Shown: positions 42,244 to 50,889 of the stretch, one piece after another
Position numbering within the stretch: the first letter of the stretch is position 1
Layout of the letters: every line of letters starts with the position of its first letter
NCBI GenBank assembly: GCA_036381435.1
Contig: DASVCW010000013.1
Location: 96,458-160,457 of the forward strand
Direction of reading: 5' to 3'
Source of the DNA: Fodinibius sp036381435
GTDB taxonomy: Bacteria > Bacteroidota > Rhodothermia > Balneolales > Balneolaceae
Length of the DNA: 64,000 nucleotides
The notes under the pieces: model-generated
What the model was told of the DNA's origin: nothing
Databases searched by the model: none
Seen by the model: the letters and a program-made list of their open reading frames with translations, nothing else
Position numbers and translations under genes: made by a program

Positions 42244-43026
42244 ATGAAGCTATCTGAATTAAAAAAAATATTCTTACTTGGCATTCTGATTATTTCATTA
42301 GCGGGGTGTGGTGACAACAGTACAGGGCCGGAGCCGGAAGTAGGTACTCCGCCTGCATTTCCTGAGCTGGAGAAAAGCCAGCCGGATCTTTCCTATTTTG
42401 AAAAAAATCCCACTTCATCCGAAAATTCGAACTTTCTTCAGGCCAAAACGTTAGTTTCCCAAGGCAGCTCTTTTCTTTTCATCAGCAGTGCTTATGATGG
42501 ATTTATTGGGGCTGCACGAGATGAGGATGCGAGTTTTGAAGGCGGTGTTTGGTATTGGAATTATTCAACCCAGTATCAGGGAACCGAAGCCGAAATGACC
42601 CTGACAGCAGGGGAATTGGACGATGCGATTGAATGGACATTGACAACATCATTTGATAACAGCCAGGGAAATCGCATCAAAGACTATCGCTTATTTGAAG
42701 GAACAATCACCCCTGATGGCAACAGCGGAAACTGGATGTTTAATGTACGGACCACTGAAAGCCAGGAAGAAATACCGGCTGTTATAACGAGCTGGCAAAT
42801 TACCGATGAAACTCAAAAGACTATCACCGCAGAGGTTTATTTTGAAGGAGAATTATTTGGCATTATCAATTTTGAAAAAGATCTCCCGGAATATACGATG
42901 ACGGCTGATTTAGGTTCAGGAGAAGTGATTATTTTCTGGAACGCCGAAACGAATGCCGGTTTTATTGATGGCGGCGCTCAAAGAAACTGCTGGGGCGTAA
43001 ACTTTGAAAACGTGCCCTGTAGTTAG
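42244..43026 (+). CDS. Lipoprotein, paralogue 3 of a three-member family
   Basis: 260 residues. SPII signal MKLSELKKIFLLGILIISLA with GC (lipid C22). The core FEGGVWYWNYSTQY corresponds to GGKWEWNYSK in paralogue 1, and the end NCWGVNFENVPCS keeps the paired C-terminal cysteines. It is more divergent than the other two and separated from them by the aldehyde dehydrogenase. BIME-like hairpin pairs flank the gene on both sides. Function unknown. Confidence 0.78.
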   Translation: MKLSELKKIFLLGILIISLAGCGDNSTGPEPEVGTPPAFPELEKSQPDLSYFEKNPTSSENSNFLQAKTLVSQGSSFLFISSAYDGFIGAARDEDASFEGGVWYWNYSTQYQGTEAEMTLTAGELDDAIEWTLTTSFDNSQGNRIKDYRLFEGTITPDGNSGNWMFNVRTTESQEEIPAVITSWQITDETQKTITAEVYFEGELFGIINFEKDLPEYTMTADLGSGEVIIFWNAETNAGFIDGGAQRNCWGVNFENVPCS

Positions 43027-43044
43027 GTTTGAACCCCTAAATAA

Positions 43045-43120
43045 ACTGGCACAAGCGGGATGTTTGCGCCAGTGCTTTGATATTAAAACTCTAAACTAGC
43101 GCGAGCGTCCCGCTCGTGCT
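43045..43120. repeat. BIME-like pair of inverted hairpins, copy 2
   Basis: ACTGGCACAAGC-GGGAT-GTTTGCGCCAGT, then CTAGCGCGAGC-GTCCC-GCTCGTGCT. Same order and orientation as 42107-42200, with one loop-proximal base change (GCTTG to GTTTG). Confidence 0.85.
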
Positions 43121-43229
43121 GAAGCATTATCCCAAGTCCTCTTTAGGGAATTTAGGGGTATGACACTATGCCGTCATCAACTCCGTTATCATAGTGCAAA
43201 CAGAATAAGGAATTGAAAAGCAATAAGCC

Positions 43230-44288
43230 GTGGAGAGTAAGAGCAGTCCAATTCGCGGGCGTGGTTCATCGGATAATCCCGCCAATCGGTTTGAAGACCG
43301 GTATACCGATTACGATCTTAATGAAGAGACCGGCCAAAAACCATCTCAGAATACGAAGCTCATACCGGATGATACCAAAGAAATTCTCTCTAAAAATGAC
43401 AGCCCTGATCTTCCCTTTAATTATGGATTGAATCCATATCGCGGTTGTGAGCATGGCTGTATTTATTGCTATGCGCGTCCCACCCATGAATATTTGGGTT
43501 TTTCAGCAGGACTCGATTTCGAATCCCGTATTATGGTGAAATATGATGCGCCTGAAAAACTACGAGAAAAATTTCTGTCTAAAAGCTGGAGGCCGGAAAC
43601 GATTGTTCTAAGCGGCGTGACCGATGCTTTTCAACCTATAGAACGAAAGCTTGAAATAACCAGAAAATGTCTGAAAGTTTTTGCCGAGGCCCGAAATCCC
43701 GTTGGTATCATCACCAAAAATTATCTCGTAACCCGCGATATTGATTATCTGAAAGAGCTGGCTGAATATAACGCCGTTCACGTCACTCTTTCCGTCACCA
43801 CACTTGACAAGGATTTGGCACGGGTGATGGAACCTCGAACTTCTCAACCTTCCCGGCGGTTGAAAGCCATCGAAGAACTGGCGGAGGCGGGCATTTCAGT
43901 GGGCGTAAATGTAGCCCCGATTATCCCCGGACTTACCGATCACGAAGCTCCCGAAATTTTGAAAGCGGCTCGAGATGCAGGGGCTATTCACGCCGGCTAT
44001 ACCATTGTTCGGTTGCCTTACGGTGTTAAAGATTTGTTTCAGGAGTGGTTGGAACAGCACTTTCCCGATCGCAAAGAAAAAGTATTGAATCGCATACGTG
44101 ACCTGCGGGGCGGCAAATTGTACGATAGTACTTTTGGCAAAAGGTTCGGAGGTGAGGGGGAATTTTATCACCAAATCAAGGAGATGTTCAAAATTCAAAC
44201 AAAAAAACTGGGATTGAATAAAAAGCGGTTCAATTTATCAACCGAACATTTCAGGCGACCTGAGAAGGGGCAGTTGGGGTTGTTTTAA
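43230..44288 (+). CDS. SPL-like radical SAM protein (PA0069/Rv2578c-type)
   Basis: 352 residues. The 4Fe-4S motif is C73-x3-C77-x2-C80 in GCEHGCIYCYARPTHEY, as in the spore photoproduct lyase-like branch that is not spore associated. The N-terminal IRGRGSSDNPANRF is the family signature. The start is GTG at 43230. Function of this branch is unproven; a DNA- or RNA-related radical reaction is usually assumed. The gene stands alone and is followed by a structured repeat. Confidence 0.9.
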   Translation: MESKSSPIRGRGSSDNPANRFEDRYTDYDLNEETGQKPSQNTKLIPDDTKEILSKNDSPDLPFNYGLNPYRGCEHGCIYCYARPTHEYLGFSAGLDFESRIMVKYDAPEKLREKFLSKSWRPETIVLSGVTDAFQPIERKLEITRKCLKVFAEARNPVGIITKNYLVTRDIDYLKELAEYNAVHVTLSVTTLDKDLARVMEPRTSQPSRRLKAIEELAEAGISVGVNVAPIIPGLTDHEAPEILKAARDAGAIHAGYTIVRLPYGVKDLFQEWLEQHFPDRKEKVLNRIRDLRGGKLYDSTFGKRFGGEGEFYHQIKEMFKIQTKKLGLNKKRFNLSTEHFRRPEKGQLGLF

Positions 44289-44323
44289 CCACAAATGTAC
44301 TTTAGGCAGTTTTAAAATATTTT

Positions 44324-44549
44324 TAGCTAACAGCATTCATAAAACTGGAAATAAAAATTTCCGGCCTTAGAAAAGAAAGTCTCTGCTTGGGTTGAAGGGA
44401 GTGTGGGAGGTTGGTTAAAAGAACCCCGAGTATTCGGGGCTTTACCGGGCTTCCCCGAAAACCTAAAGACTTTCTTTTCATACCCCGGCGATTTTTTTGA
44501 TTACTTTTTGGTCGCTCAAAAAAGTAATAAGAGTAAAAGCTGTTAGCTA
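44324..44549 (+). repeat. Structured ~225-bp repeat element, copy 1
   Basis: Perfect 11-bp ends TAGCTAACAGC/GCTGTTAGCTA. Inside: an outer stem GAAAAGAAAGTCT (44370) with AGACTTTCTTTTC (44467), a nested CCCCGAG-TAT-TCGGGG hairpin, and after the stem a hairpin ATTACTTTTTG/CAAAAAAGTAAT with loop GTCGCT. The copy at 52921-53150 keeps this plan. It occupies the gap between convergent genes. Confidence 0.85.
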
Positions 44550-44645
44550 TAACTTAGCTTGTCATCTTTTTATTTGACAGATTAGCAACCTGTTCTACAT
44601 TCAATCAAATCATAGCAATTTTCTTAACCCAAAATTCACTCTGAT

Positions 44646-45065
44646 TCAAAACCAAAGCGGAGACTTCTCTTTCTCCTGCCTGTAACCCCATTCTTTCAAC
44701 TCTAAATTCAGTATAAAACAGTAAATTACCAGGAACAAGAGCGGCAGATATCCGAGCAAGGACTGTAGATATTCAGAGGTAAAATTCAACCCGGCAATGA
44801 GGAAGCAAAATACCATCCCGATTAAAAGGACAACAGCCCATTTCATTTTGCTGTTTATGATGAGCGTAAAAAACAGGTAGAACGGGAATACATATAAAAA
44901 GAGAGGAATTAAAAGGGATAAAACGCTTCCCAGCAGTGGAATCTTTATTCCGAGCGCCAAAACGAGTACTATAATCCCTAAGTATTTATTTTGAATGATA
45001 CCGGCTGTTATATCAAGATGCCTGGCTGGGTCGATTTTTATCATAGGCGGAAGTTGCTTGTTCAA
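44646..45065 (-). CDS. Membrane protein, unknown function
   Basis: 139 residues with four or five hydrophobic helices after a short polar N-terminus, ending in a basic tail (EWGYRQEKEKSPLWF). The frame opens with TTG; the ATG at 45044 (MIKIDPARHLDITAG) is a more usual start and gives 132 residues. It lies 81 bp downstream of the permease gene and may be the tail of that operon. No family recognised. Confidence 0.6.
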   Translation of the reverse strand: MNKQLPPMIKIDPARHLDITAGIIQNKYLGIIVLVLALGIKIPLLGSVLSLLIPLFLYVFPFYLFFTLIINSKMKWAVVLLIGMVFCFLIAGLNFTSEYLQSLLGYLPLLFLVIYCFILNLELKEWGYRQEKEKSPLWF

Positions 45066-45146
45066 AAAACATTATACTAATTTTTCTTATACAAATAACA
45101 TAAGCGCTTTCTCAAATAAGTGAGAAGATGGTATCCATCTTTTTAA

Positions 45147-47867
45147 TTACTCACTTCTCAAACTTTTTACGGGATTCATCATAGTTGCCTTAACCGACTG
45201 ATAGCTTACCGTGAGCGAAGCTACACCTAAAACTGTCAACCCGGCCAGTAAAAATATTCCTGCCCCGGCGTTCACCCGGTAGGCAAAATCCTGCAGCCAT
45301 TGATTTGTAGCATACCATGCAATGGGCACTGCTATAAAAAAGGCTATAATTACAAGCTTAGTGAATTCTTTATTGACCAGTAGTACAATATTGAATGATG
45401 AAGCTCCCAACACTTTGCGCACTCCAATCTCCTTGGTCCGTCGCACCACCATCAGGGAAGCCAGGCCGAAGAGTCCCAGGCAAGCAATCACGACAGCCAA
45501 TACTGATCCTGTCGTAACAATTCGACCTAAGCGCTGTTCCTGCCGGTACTGGCTGTCGAGCGCCTCATCCACAAAGGTGAAATCAAAAGGAGTTCCGGGA
45601 GCAACGCGCTCCCATATCTCCCGGAGATTGTCCATCATGCCGGACAAATTCCCAGAACTGATTTTTATGGAATAGCGGGGAGAAGCTGAGTTACTGAGCG
45701 ACATGCTGTTGATGCCGCTGAAAAGCAGGCCGGGCGACATTGCCAGGGCCAGCGGTTCCACCGGGGTATGAAGCGATTCATAATGAAAATTCTCTACTAC
45801 ACCAATAATTTTATGATCATTAAATTCTGGTCCCGGCAATCGTTGGCCAATCGGATTATCCCATCCGAAATATTCTACCAGCGCCTGATTTACAATCAGG
45901 GCCCGTTGTCGATCGGAGGGATTCTGGTCAGAAAAATTTCTTCCCGCTACTAACTCAATCCCGTAAGTAGGAATAAAATCAGCATCTACAATATTTCCAT
46001 GAAACGAGCGTCTTTGGTTCTGATCATCCCGAAAACCCAAACGAAACCATCCTGCGGACTGGACGGGAGTGAAGGAGGAGACCGAAAGTCCTGTAACGCC
46101 GCCCGCGCTGATTTCGCTTTGCAACAACTCCTTGCGGTTGAAACTATTCTCGATAACATCGGTAAGTGACGTTTGTGGTCCGGTGGTGAAGCCCGATTCC
46201 AGGGTCAGGATCTGATTTTTCTGGTATCCCAAGTCCTTGTCCTGTACGAAATCAAGTTGTTTGCGAACAATAAGGGTTCCTGTAATCAATGCAATGGAAA
46301 GAACAAACTGTATGACTACCATGGTTTGCCGGAACAAGTTCTTGTCTGATGATAGCTTCAATTGTCCCTTCAGTACTTCTATCGGTTGGAAACCGGACAG
46401 GATGAGGGCAGGATAGATCCCTGCGGTGAGACTAACCAGCAAAGCAATTCCTCCCATTACCGTCAGTGTCTGCCAGGAAAAGTACAGATGCAGGGAAGTA
46501 CCGGAGAGATCATTGAACAGTGGCAGCAGCAGTTCAGCAAGGATGATTCCTAAGCCCAGGGCCAGCACAGTTAGTAGCAGGGCCTCCCCCCAGAACTGAT
46601 ACATCAGATGCTGACGCAGTGCGCCGATCGTCTTGCGGATTCCCACTTCTTTAGCGCGGGAAGTTGACTTGCTGATGGATAGTGTCATAAAGTTTACGCA
46701 GGCGATCAGCAAAATCAGCAGGGCAACGGCACTCAAAATATAGGAGTAAATAGGATCCCCGTCTGAGGGAAGAGTGGTGCTGAGATAGATATCTTCCAGA
46801 GGCTGCAGACCAACAGTATACTTTGTCCGGTTGAATCTCTCTTGACCAAGCGCACTCTGCATCATGCTCTTAAGTTTTTCATCCAGGCTTGCAGCTTTGG
46901 CCCCCTCTTGCAACATCACATAAGTACTTCCAAAGATCTGAAACCAGCTCTGCCGGCCGCTTTCACTGATTAACTGGTCGAGGTTTGCGTAAGGAATAAG
47001 GATACGATATCTGATACTGGAGTTTGCGGGAGGGTCTTCAATTAAGCCGGTTACGGTGAATTCATGATACTCGCTTCCCAATCGAATGGAGAGGGTTTTC
47101 TGTAATGGATTATCTGATCCAAACAGTCGTCGTGCTGTTTCCTTTGTCACTACCGCTGAAGAGGGGTTGGTGAAAACGGTTGAGGAGTCCCCTTGCAGCA
47201 GCTTAAAGTCGAAGATTTGAAAAAAATCTTCATTAACCACCTGTATTGTTTCATCCAGAGCTTCAGGTTCCCCTTCCGGTCGTACCAGATTACTGAAGGA
47301 GTAGAGATAGGTTACCCGTTCTACTTCGGGAATATACGCAGCCAGAGCAGGGCCAAGAAGTACTGAGGTGGCGGTATTGGAAATCATGGTGCCATCACGG
47401 AGTTGTTCCTCCACCCAGGCACGGTATATGCGATCAGATTCGGAATGGAAAGTATCAAAACTCCATTCATTCTGAACATAGAGTCCGATCAGAATACAGC
47501 AGGCAATGCCCACAGCCAGCCCAAAAATGTTTATAGCAGAATATACTTTATGCTTATATAGATTACGAAATGCAACTTTGATGTAATTCGGCAGCAGCAT
47601 AAGGATCCATGACTTCTGCTTCCACGATGGAGTGGCATCTATTTTAGTTGTTCGGTTTTTATATAGTTCATCCCCGATAGATTCCGGCTCTCCGACATCT
47701 TTAACAGCTTTTTGAAAGGCGTCTTCTTCAGACAGTCCTTCTGCTTTTAACAACTCCACTTGTTCCCGAAGATGTGATTCCAGTTCTACGATATCTCCAT
47801 CCTCGAAGGACGGATTACTTCGAAGTCGTTTCTTCCAGTTTTTTATAGCTTGTTCTAAATTAAACAT
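45147..47867 (-). CDS. MacB/FtsX-type ABC transporter permease with N-terminal prefix domain
   Basis: 906 residues. Residues 1-75 form the helical permease-prefix domain (LESHLREQVELLKAEGLSEE, then DAFQKAVKDVGEP). Two repeats follow, each with one N-terminal helix, a periplasmic domain and three helices (AFRNLYKHKVYSAINIFGLA; RTKEIGVRKVLGASS near the end). This is the common double-module permease of Bacteroidota. It likely works with the ATPase and adaptor encoded upstream, exporting an unknown substrate or conveying a mechanical signal across the envelope. Confidence 0.93.
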   Translation of the reverse strand: MFNLEQAIKNWKKRLRSNPSFEDGDIVELESHLREQVELLKAEGLSEEDAFQKAVKDVGEPESIGDELYKNRTTKIDATPSWKQKSWILMLLPNYIKVAFRNLYKHKVYSAINIFGLAVGIACCILIGLYVQNEWSFDTFHSESDRIYRAWVEEQLRDGTMISNTATSVLLGPALAAYIPEVERVTYLYSFSNLVRPEGEPEALDETIQVVNEDFFQIFDFKLLQGDSSTVFTNPSSAVVTKETARRLFGSDNPLQKTLSIRLGSEYHEFTVTGLIEDPPANSSIRYRILIPYANLDQLISESGRQSWFQIFGSTYVMLQEGAKAASLDEKLKSMMQSALGQERFNRTKYTVGLQPLEDIYLSTTLPSDGDPIYSYILSAVALLILLIACVNFMTLSISKSTSRAKEVGIRKTIGALRQHLMYQFWGEALLLTVLALGLGIILAELLLPLFNDLSGTSLHLYFSWQTLTVMGGIALLVSLTAGIYPALILSGFQPIEVLKGQLKLSSDKNLFRQTMVVIQFVLSIALITGTLIVRKQLDFVQDKDLGYQKNQILTLESGFTTGPQTSLTDVIENSFNRKELLQSEISAGGVTGLSVSSFTPVQSAGWFRLGFRDDQNQRRSFHGNIVDADFIPTYGIELVAGRNFSDQNPSDRQRALIVNQALVEYFGWDNPIGQRLPGPEFNDHKIIGVVENFHYESLHTPVEPLALAMSPGLLFSGINSMSLSNSASPRYSIKISSGNLSGMMDNLREIWERVAPGTPFDFTFVDEALDSQYRQEQRLGRIVTTGSVLAVVIACLGLFGLASLMVVRRTKEIGVRKVLGASSFNIVLLVNKEFTKLVIIAFFIAVPIAWYATNQWLQDFAYRVNAGAGIFLLAGLTVLGVASLTVSYQSVKATMMNPVKSLRSE

Positions 47868-47981
47868 GGTTTTGCTTGTTGTTAGTTGTCAGTTGCTGGT
47901 AGTCAGTTGTGGTAGCAGGACAGACTTAGATTGAAGGACAACAACTAACAATCACCACTGGCCAAAAACCACATACCCATC

Positions 47982-48671
47982 TTACACATGAAATCCCTCC
48001 TGCACACTTTGTGTAACTACCTGACCATCAAACAGATTAATAACACGGTGGGCATAGTTGGCATCATGCGGGGAGTGGGTTACCATTACAATAGTGGTAC
48101 CTTGCTTGTTAAGCTCGGCCAGTAGTTTCATTACTTCATTACCGTGGTCGGAGTCCAGGTTTCCTGTCGGCTCATCGGCAAGTATCAATGGGGCATTAGC
48201 TACCACCGCCCGGGCAATAGCCACACGCTGTTGCTGGCCGCCGGATAACTGCTGGGGAAAGTGATTCCTCCGATGCATCATGTTCATGCGTTCAAGGGCA
48301 GTTTCGGCTTTTTGGGTACGGGCTTTAGATGAAATGCCTAAGTAAAGTAATGGCAGTTCGACATTTTCAAATACGGTAAGTTCATCAATGAGATTAAAGC
48401 TTTGGAAGACAAAGCCTATGTTTCCCTTTCGAAGTTGAGCCCGGTCACGTTCCGACTTGTCTGAAACCTCATTTTCCAAAAAATGGTACTTACCCTCTGA
48501 AGGGTTATCCAGCAAACCTAAAATATTGAGCAATGTAGATTTTCCACATCCCGAGGGACCCATAATGGCACAAAATTCTCCTTTATCTATTTCGAGATTC
48601 ACATTATTAAGGGCCGTGGTTTCTACTTCTTCCGTTCTGTAGGTCTTTTTAAGGTTTTTTATTTTGATCAT
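47982..48671 (-). CDS. MacB/LolD-type ABC transporter ATP-binding protein
   Basis: 229 residues. Walker A GPSGCGKSTLLN, Q-loop in FVFQSFNLIDEL, signature LSGGQQQRVAIARA, Walker B LILADEPTGNLDS and switch His in VMVTHSPH. The GNLDS ending is typical of the MacB/LolD group. It lies between the adaptor and permease genes in one operon on the minus strand, so it powers that complex. Confidence 0.95.
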   Translation of the reverse strand: MIKIKNLKKTYRTEEVETTALNNVNLEIDKGEFCAIMGPSGCGKSTLLNILGLLDNPSEGKYHFLENEVSDKSERDRAQLRKGNIGFVFQSFNLIDELTVFENVELPLLYLGISSKARTQKAETALERMNMMHRRNHFPQQLSGGQQQRVAIARAVVANAPLILADEPTGNLDSDHGNEVMKLLAELNKQGTTIVMVTHSPHDANYAHRVINLFDGQVVTQSVQEGFHV

Positions 48672-48710
48672 GACGGTTGTGGTTTGTTGTTAGTAAATGA
48701 ATAAAAAGGA

Positions 48711-48787
48711 ACGCGAATGACACTGATTAAGCGAATTTTATTGATAAAAATCAGTGAAAATCTGTCAAATCAGCAATTATCTGTGTT
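48711..48787. repeat. Dispersed CACTGATT/AATCAGTG-type repeat
   Basis: Contains GACACTGATTAAGCG and AAAATCAGTGAAAATCTGTC as inverted parts, ending ATCTGTGTTC at the stop codon of the adaptor gene. It separates the adaptor and ATPase genes inside one operon. Confidence 0.5.
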
Positions 48788-50080
48788 CTACTCCAGCACC
48801 AGCACTTCATTTTCGCCGAAAGTATCATAGCCCGAAGTAATCACTTTATCGCCCGGTTCCAGCCCCGAAAGTACTTCAAAGTATTCCGGATTTTGCCGGC
48901 CAATATGGATAGGTTGTTTGAATGCCTGACTGCCATCCTTACTTACCTTAAACACCCAGTTTCCCCCGGTGGACTGGTAAAAACCTCCCCGGGCCAGCAA
49001 CAGGGCGTTAGTCGATTCACCCAGCTCCAGCCGAATCCTGAGGGTTTGTCCCCGGCGCAGCCCATCTGGTGCTTCTTTCACAAACTCCATATCCACCTGA
49101 AACTGTCCGTTATTAATTACCGGGTAAATTTTGGTGATTACCAAATTGTGAGACCGCCCGTCATAACCAAAACTGCCGCGCAGGCCGGTGGTAATGCGGG
49201 CAAGATAATATTCATCAATGGCCACACGAATCTTGTAGTTATCTAAAATATCTACTTGTCCGATTCGCTCTCCCGGAGAAATAGACTGGCCGGGATTTAA
49301 TTCAATGGTAGAAAGCTGTCCCGAAATGGGAGCCCTCACAATCAGATTGTCCAGAATATTCTGGACAGCTTCAAGGCTTTGCCACATCCGTTCTTCTGAA
49401 CGATCTAATTGTGCCATTTGATTAATCATCTGCAATGAATCCTGTCGGTATGACTCCAACGTCAGTTCAAACCTTGTTTTTTGATACTGATAATTTTCAC
49501 GGGTTTGAATAAACTCCTGCTCGGAAATCAGGTCTTTCTCAAAAAGACTCTGCTGGCGCTGATATTGAGATTCATATATCTCCATCTGAGACCGGGCGTG
49601 AGCCAGCTGGTCTCTCAACCGCAGATTATTCTGCTCATAATTCAATCTTGAAGTACGAATGTTATTAATCTGATCATATATATTGGAGGTCTGTTGCATA
49701 ACCTGAAGTCGCAATCCCGAATTTGCCAATGTGAGAATCGTATCTCCTTTTTCAACCATGATTCCCGATTCTTTATAAATATCCTGCACTACTCCGCCCT
49801 CGATAGCATCCAGGTAAATGGTCTGTATAGGCTGAACTGTGCCGGTAATCTGGATAAATTCTTGAAATGAGCCTTCGCGGGCTGTGCTGATGGTCAGCTT
49901 TTCTTTTTCTACATTAAGCGTAGAACGGCTATCCATAAATGCGAAGGCATATATGAAGAGCACAGTTATGGCTATTCCACCTGCAAGTATAAAAATGCGT
50001 TTAGCTGTCCAGGTCTTTTTTTTAATTTTCTTATCCATTCCCCCACCGGAGATATGTTTATCAGATTTGCCGGTTTTCAT
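48788..50080 (-). CDS. MacA/HlyD-type periplasmic adaptor protein
   Basis: 430 residues. One N-terminal membrane helix (RIFILAGGIAITVLFIYAF, about 29-47) is followed by a lipoyl half (GVVQDIYKESGIMVEKGDTI), a long alpha hairpin rich in Gln and Arg (about 120-225), the second lipoyl half (VRAPISGQLSTIELNPGQSI) and a membrane-proximal domain ending LVLE. It is the adaptor of a tripartite exporter whose ATPase and permease genes follow. No outer membrane TolC-like gene is in the operon. The region before residue 15 is poorly conserved, so M15 could also be the start. Confidence 0.92.
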   Translation of the reverse strand: MKTGKSDKHISGGGMDKKIKKKTWTAKRIFILAGGIAITVLFIYAFAFMDSRSTLNVEKEKLTISTAREGSFQEFIQITGTVQPIQTIYLDAIEGGVVQDIYKESGIMVEKGDTILTLANSGLRLQVMQQTSNIYDQINNIRTSRLNYEQNNLRLRDQLAHARSQMEIYESQYQRQQSLFEKDLISEQEFIQTRENYQYQKTRFELTLESYRQDSLQMINQMAQLDRSEERMWQSLEAVQNILDNLIVRAPISGQLSTIELNPGQSISPGERIGQVDILDNYKIRVAIDEYYLARITTGLRGSFGYDGRSHNLVITKIYPVINNGQFQVDMEFVKEAPDGLRRGQTLRIRLELGESTNALLLARGGFYQSTGGNWVFKVSKDGSQAFKQPIHIGRQNPEYFEVLSGLEPGDKVITSGYDTFGENEVLVLE

Positions 50081-50109
50081 TTTTTATTTGTATTCATAAT
50101 TGTACAGAA

Positions 50110-50182
50110 TATTTTAGGTTAAGGTATAGAGGTAAATGGGCTAACAATTCCTATACCTTTATACCCTATACCCTTTACCTGA
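50110..50182. repeat. GGTATA-type inverted dispersed repeat
   Basis: AGGTTAAGGTATAGAGGTAAA on the left faces TACCCTATACCCTTTACCT on the right. A relative is at 59690-59760 (GGTATAAAGGATATAGGGGT facing ACTCCTATACTTTATAC). Located between the padR and adaptor genes. Confidence 0.55.
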
Positions 50183-50203
50183 AATTATTTTGTATTATAC
50201 TTT

Positions 50204-50551
50204 TTAACCACTTACTGACCACTGTTTACTTGGTCCCCATAATTTATGTAGCACCTCGTGTACACTAAGCCACTGCTGTTTAGCTGCTGCCAGTTCCTCG
50301 CGGCCAACCTCAGTTATAGAATAATACTTGCGCCGCCGGCCTTCTTCGGAAAGCTCCCAGCGCGATTGTATCAGCCTGTCTTTTTCCATTTTATGTAGTA
50401 CCGGATAGAGCATTCCGTCAGACCATTCAAGCGTTCCGCCGGACAATTCCTTTACGTCCTGAATAATCTGGTAGCCGTAACTTTCACCCCGTTTCAGTAT
50501 TGTAAGGATGAGCGGCCGTGTCGACGCTGCCATTAGTTCTTTTGAGATCAT
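50204..50551 (-). CDS. PadR family transcriptional regulator
   Basis: 115 residues from the ATG at 50551; the GTG at 50557 adds only two residues. A winged helix with LTILKRGESYGYQIIQDV and the wing DGMLYPVLHKMEKDRLIQSR is typical of PadR. The C-terminal helix (AAAKQQWLSVHEVLHKLWG) makes the dimer. It is the first gene of the exporter operon and most likely represses it, since palindromes stand right before its start. Such PadR plus MacAB-like operons usually respond to drugs or envelope stress. Confidence 0.93.
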   Translation of the reverse strand: MISKELMAASTRPLILTILKRGESYGYQIIQDVKELSGGTLEWSDGMLYPVLHKMEKDRLIQSRWELSEEGRRRKYYSITEVGREELAAAKQQWLSVHEVLHKLWGPSKQWSVSG

Positions 50552-50561
50552 AATCACTTAT

Positions 50562-50610
50562 ATAGAAGTTCTATGTAACTTAAATTTATTATACATAAAT
50601 GTTCAATGTA
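50562..50610. promoter_or_regulatory. Candidate PadR operator region
   Basis: ATAGAA-G-TTCTAT (50562-50574) is a perfect palindrome 11 bp upstream of the padR ATG. TACAT-N9-ATGTA (50592-50610) lies just beyond, resembling the ACAT/ATGT half-sites of known PadR operators. The spacing would let the regulator cover its own promoter. Confidence 0.55.
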
Positions 50611-50889
50611 AGGCAATATATTTTTTTAAAGTGTTACTCTTATTAACGGGTTAGTGGTTTGGAAGAACTCTCTTTTTTACCCCTAAGTCCCCTTTAGGGG
50701 TAAGGAAAAGGATAGAATGCCAGAATTCAACCGCTAAACGCGTCCTTACTAATTTCAAATTTATATTTTCGAACTGTAGATATTTTATTCTATTACAAGT
50801 ATTTCTCTCCGTTCATTTTTCATTTATCCCTCCGCAATTGATATATTTGAGCGCAATCATCATTTATTTCCCCAAAAATTAAAAAAGTA
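50611..50889. other. Intergenic stretch between padR and the redoxin gene
   Basis: The only clear structure is TTACCCCTAA/TTTAGGGGTAA at 50678-50703, a small relative of the C-rich palindromes. The remaining sequence should hold the plus-strand promoter. No gene seen. Confidence 0.45.
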
